Source: Euplotes aediculatus (taxonomy: Eukaryota; Ciliophora; Spirotrichea; Euplotida; Euplotidae). From it: a stretch of 20,830 nucleotides of DNA. Within the stretch, counting starts at the first letter, position 1, and the number at the start of each line of letters is the position of its first letter. The stretch spans positions 1 to 20,830 of the forward strand of contig JAQGFW010035245.1 of the NCBI GenBank assembly GCA_030463445.1, in the 5' to 3' direction. A model generated the notes under the pieces. The model was given only the letters and a program-made list of their open reading frames with translations. It was not told the origin of the DNA and made no database searches. The position numbers and the translations under genes are program-made. This document shows, one piece after another, positions 18,993 to 20,830 of this stretch.

Positions 18993-20830
18993 TTCCAAGC
19001 CAGATTCAACAGGAACTTAAGCAATGCTTATCAGCAACTATACCAGTACATTGAAGAGTACTCAAAGAATAACGAAATCTTTGAGATAGTTCTCCAGTTA
19101 GCATTCAGAGTAAACAAGCCAATCAAACTTGTATTTGAGTTTTGTTACTTCTTTGTAAGCATGAATGGTAAGTGACATTAAAAGTTACTTAATACAATTG
19201 CCGGACACTGTAATATTCTTGTTACTCAAGTATGCAAGGAAGAATAAAGATATTCACAAATGCTCATGGTTTGGCTCTAGTAAATAAAAAGATCAGAATT
19301 GTCTTTTGAGTCAGTTACATTCACCTTTTATAAAAGTATAGCTTTGATCAGAAAAAGGAAGTTATTATTATATAGAAGTAAATTAAAAACTTATTTAAAG
19401 TTAGTTAAATAACATTTTAAATTGTAGTGTTCGACTTAAATTCCTAACTTATGGGAGAACATAGCAATCTGTATTGAGGTAGTTGTATTACTTAATTAAG
19501 TTTGATAAACGACCGTACCTTACATATGATTCAAATGAAGTGTTCCAAATTCACTTAATATTTCAAGTGGATCAATCAAGTTCATGTTTGCAAAATTGTT
19601 ATTATGTTTTTGATACTTGAGAAGTCTAAATTATCTATATAGCAATCAACTACTATTCAGACCAATCTCTTAGCATATATGTAAATAGATTTTATAATCA
19701 AGATATTGAAAATTTACACCGAAGCAGATACATGATGTTATTTTACCAGAATATGGTTGATAAACACTTGAAAATAAAATTTATGCCAAAACATACCTGA
19801 TTGAGGCAAATGAACGTTGAGGTAAAAATATACTAAATTATCACTAAGTTAATTTTAATTTGGAATTCACATTTTGAGTTGTATAATGAATCTTTCTGTT
19901 TATTATTTTGCGAAGAATCAAATTTTTTGTAATTTACACAATCATTTTATGAATTTTAGAGTTAATTAATGCTAAAGTATGAATTATTGATCCTTTAACA
20001 CTTATTAAAAATATTTTTTTTAAGTTTATTTGCAAATTATAACAATTTATTACAAAGATTTTCATTAAAAAAAATAATTTATATATCGGACTTAGCAGAT
20101 AAATAAAAGCAAAATAATTTGCAAATAAAATAGCTATATATTTAGTTTATATGTAATAATTTTGAGTGCGAAACTAATCAAATACGTATTAGTGATCTAC
20201 ATCAACCATTACTTGTTATTAATTAGTAAAATTTATTAGATAAATTGCTATATTAATTATTTAATAATGGTAATAAAAAGAGAATTGATAATAAAGTTTT
20301 GATAAATTAGTTTCAATAAACTTAAAAACTCAAACTATCCTATTTGATTTTGTCTTCAATTTTTTCGAATAAATAACTCTTTGAATCTTAAATTTCCCTA
20401 AATGCTTTTAAATCTGAATATTAATGTTTATTTGAAATAAACTTTGTATGAATCTTTAAATTTCTTGAGAGTCTATCAAATTCATTCAAAGTCAAGAAAC
20501 AGAAAAATTTTAAGATGTTCAAATACAATCTCAGACTTCACAAGCGGATCTTACAACAGTTTAAACAATTAAGCTAAGCATGTATTGTAGAAATTCAGCA
20601 TTGAAATAAACTTATTCAAAAATACTCTATTTTCGCATCAAATATGAAAAAATTGATTGACCTTATATAAACAAATTTGAGAAATCTTCTACACAAAATA
20701 AATATAAGTAAATGAAAAATGAAATTTTTGTTTAAAAATAAAGATAAAATAAGTAAAATCTGTGATTTTATTATAAAATACATCAGCCAATAGACAATAT
20801 ATACTTTTCAAGTACTCAGCGCTTTACGAA
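18993..20830 (+). CDS. Hypothetical protein, runs off right edge
   Basis: Not recognised. Exon 1 (18993-19167) has 58 codons with no recoded stop and follows an acceptor-like TATAG (NAYQQLYQYIEEYSKNNEIF). A 17-nt intron (19168-19184) leads to a second tract (GRIKIFTNAHGLALVNKKIR, to about 19320). From about 19430 another frame is best (KRPYLTYDSNEVFQIHLIF, RFYNQDIENLHRSRYMMLF) and can be followed to the window end with Gln/Lys/Leu-rich helices (KYNLRLHKRILQQFKQLSQ). The join near 19320-19430 is unresolved. Past 20060 the stop density approaches chance, so support declines. The upstream limit is unknown; it may be the same gene as 17798-18807. Confidence 0.5.
19168..19184 (+). other. Tiny 17-nt intron
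   Basis: The segment gtaagtgacattaaaag has a textbook donor and follows ATG AAT G. Removing it leads to the frame with RIKIFTNAHGLALVNKK. An alternative frame starting at GTA AGT GAC is also free of stops for about 40 codons, so the splice is not certain. Confidence 0.4.

Noticed and set aside
1-20830. A standard-code genome, a Tetrahymena-type code (TGA only as stop), or a Euplotes-type code (TGA as Cys)
   Set aside because: TAA/TAG occur inside convincing frames, which excludes the standard and Euplotes codes. TGA also occurs inside them, which excludes a Tetrahymena-type code. Trp fits the TGA positions better than Cys.
1-20830. tRNA, rRNA, CRISPR array, transposon or virus-like element
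   Set aside because: No cloverleaf arms, conserved rRNA blocks, regular spaced repeats, terminal repeats or recognisable transposase or reverse-transcriptase motifs were found on reading both strands by eye.

Overview
The window is about 78% A+T. Under the standard code it has no open frame longer than 120 codons. Yet many tracts of raised G+C read as convincing protein in one frame if TAA and TAG are read as Gln and TGA as Trp. In these tracts the three 'stop' codons are rarer than in the other frames, G is enriched at the first codon position, and the recoded residues sit in sensible places. This is the pattern of a ciliate with all three stop codons reassigned. Condylostoma (a heterotrich) and Loxodes-like karyorelicts are known to do this, and the syndinean Amoebophrya is a non-ciliate precedent. 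Several frame changes between adjacent tracts are also restored exactly by removing GT...AG segments of 16, 17, 20 or 23 nt. Introns this short are known in heterotrich ciliates. The exact organism is not recognised.

Layout, best reading. Bases 1-1632 are AT-rich with weak coding signal only. Bases 1633-3112 (+) encode a Cys-rich, probably membrane-anchored protein with a 16-nt intron. Bases 3650-4611 (+) hold weaker coding tracts. Bases 4740-6253 (-) hold a Lys/Glu-rich, coiled-coil protein, the only clear minus-strand gene. From 6517 to the right edge everything readable is on the plus strand: a secreted Asn/Gln-rich start (6517-7560), tracts at 8061-9060 and 9180-9600, and a protein with two hydrophobic segments (9969-12055, three tiny introns). 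Tracts 6517 to 12055 may be one large gene. After it come a multi-pass membrane protein (12199-14944, two short introns), a helical protein (15102-16325), a 278-codon reading (16420-17253), a protein with a signal-peptide-like start (17798 to about 18807, 20-nt intron), and a tract from 18993 to the edge (17-nt intron).

No product is identified by homology. No rRNA, tRNA, CRISPR array, transposon or virus-like element was seen. The strongest theme is secreted or membrane proteins arranged head to tail, with AT-rich gaps of about 80-550 bp between the better-resolved ones.

Main limit: with all three stops read as sense, every frame is open, and any AT-rich sequence translates to something plausible. 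Only tracts with independent support (G+C, first-position G, fewer stops, start codons, restored frames) are listed. Gene ends and most splice sites are estimates made by eye.
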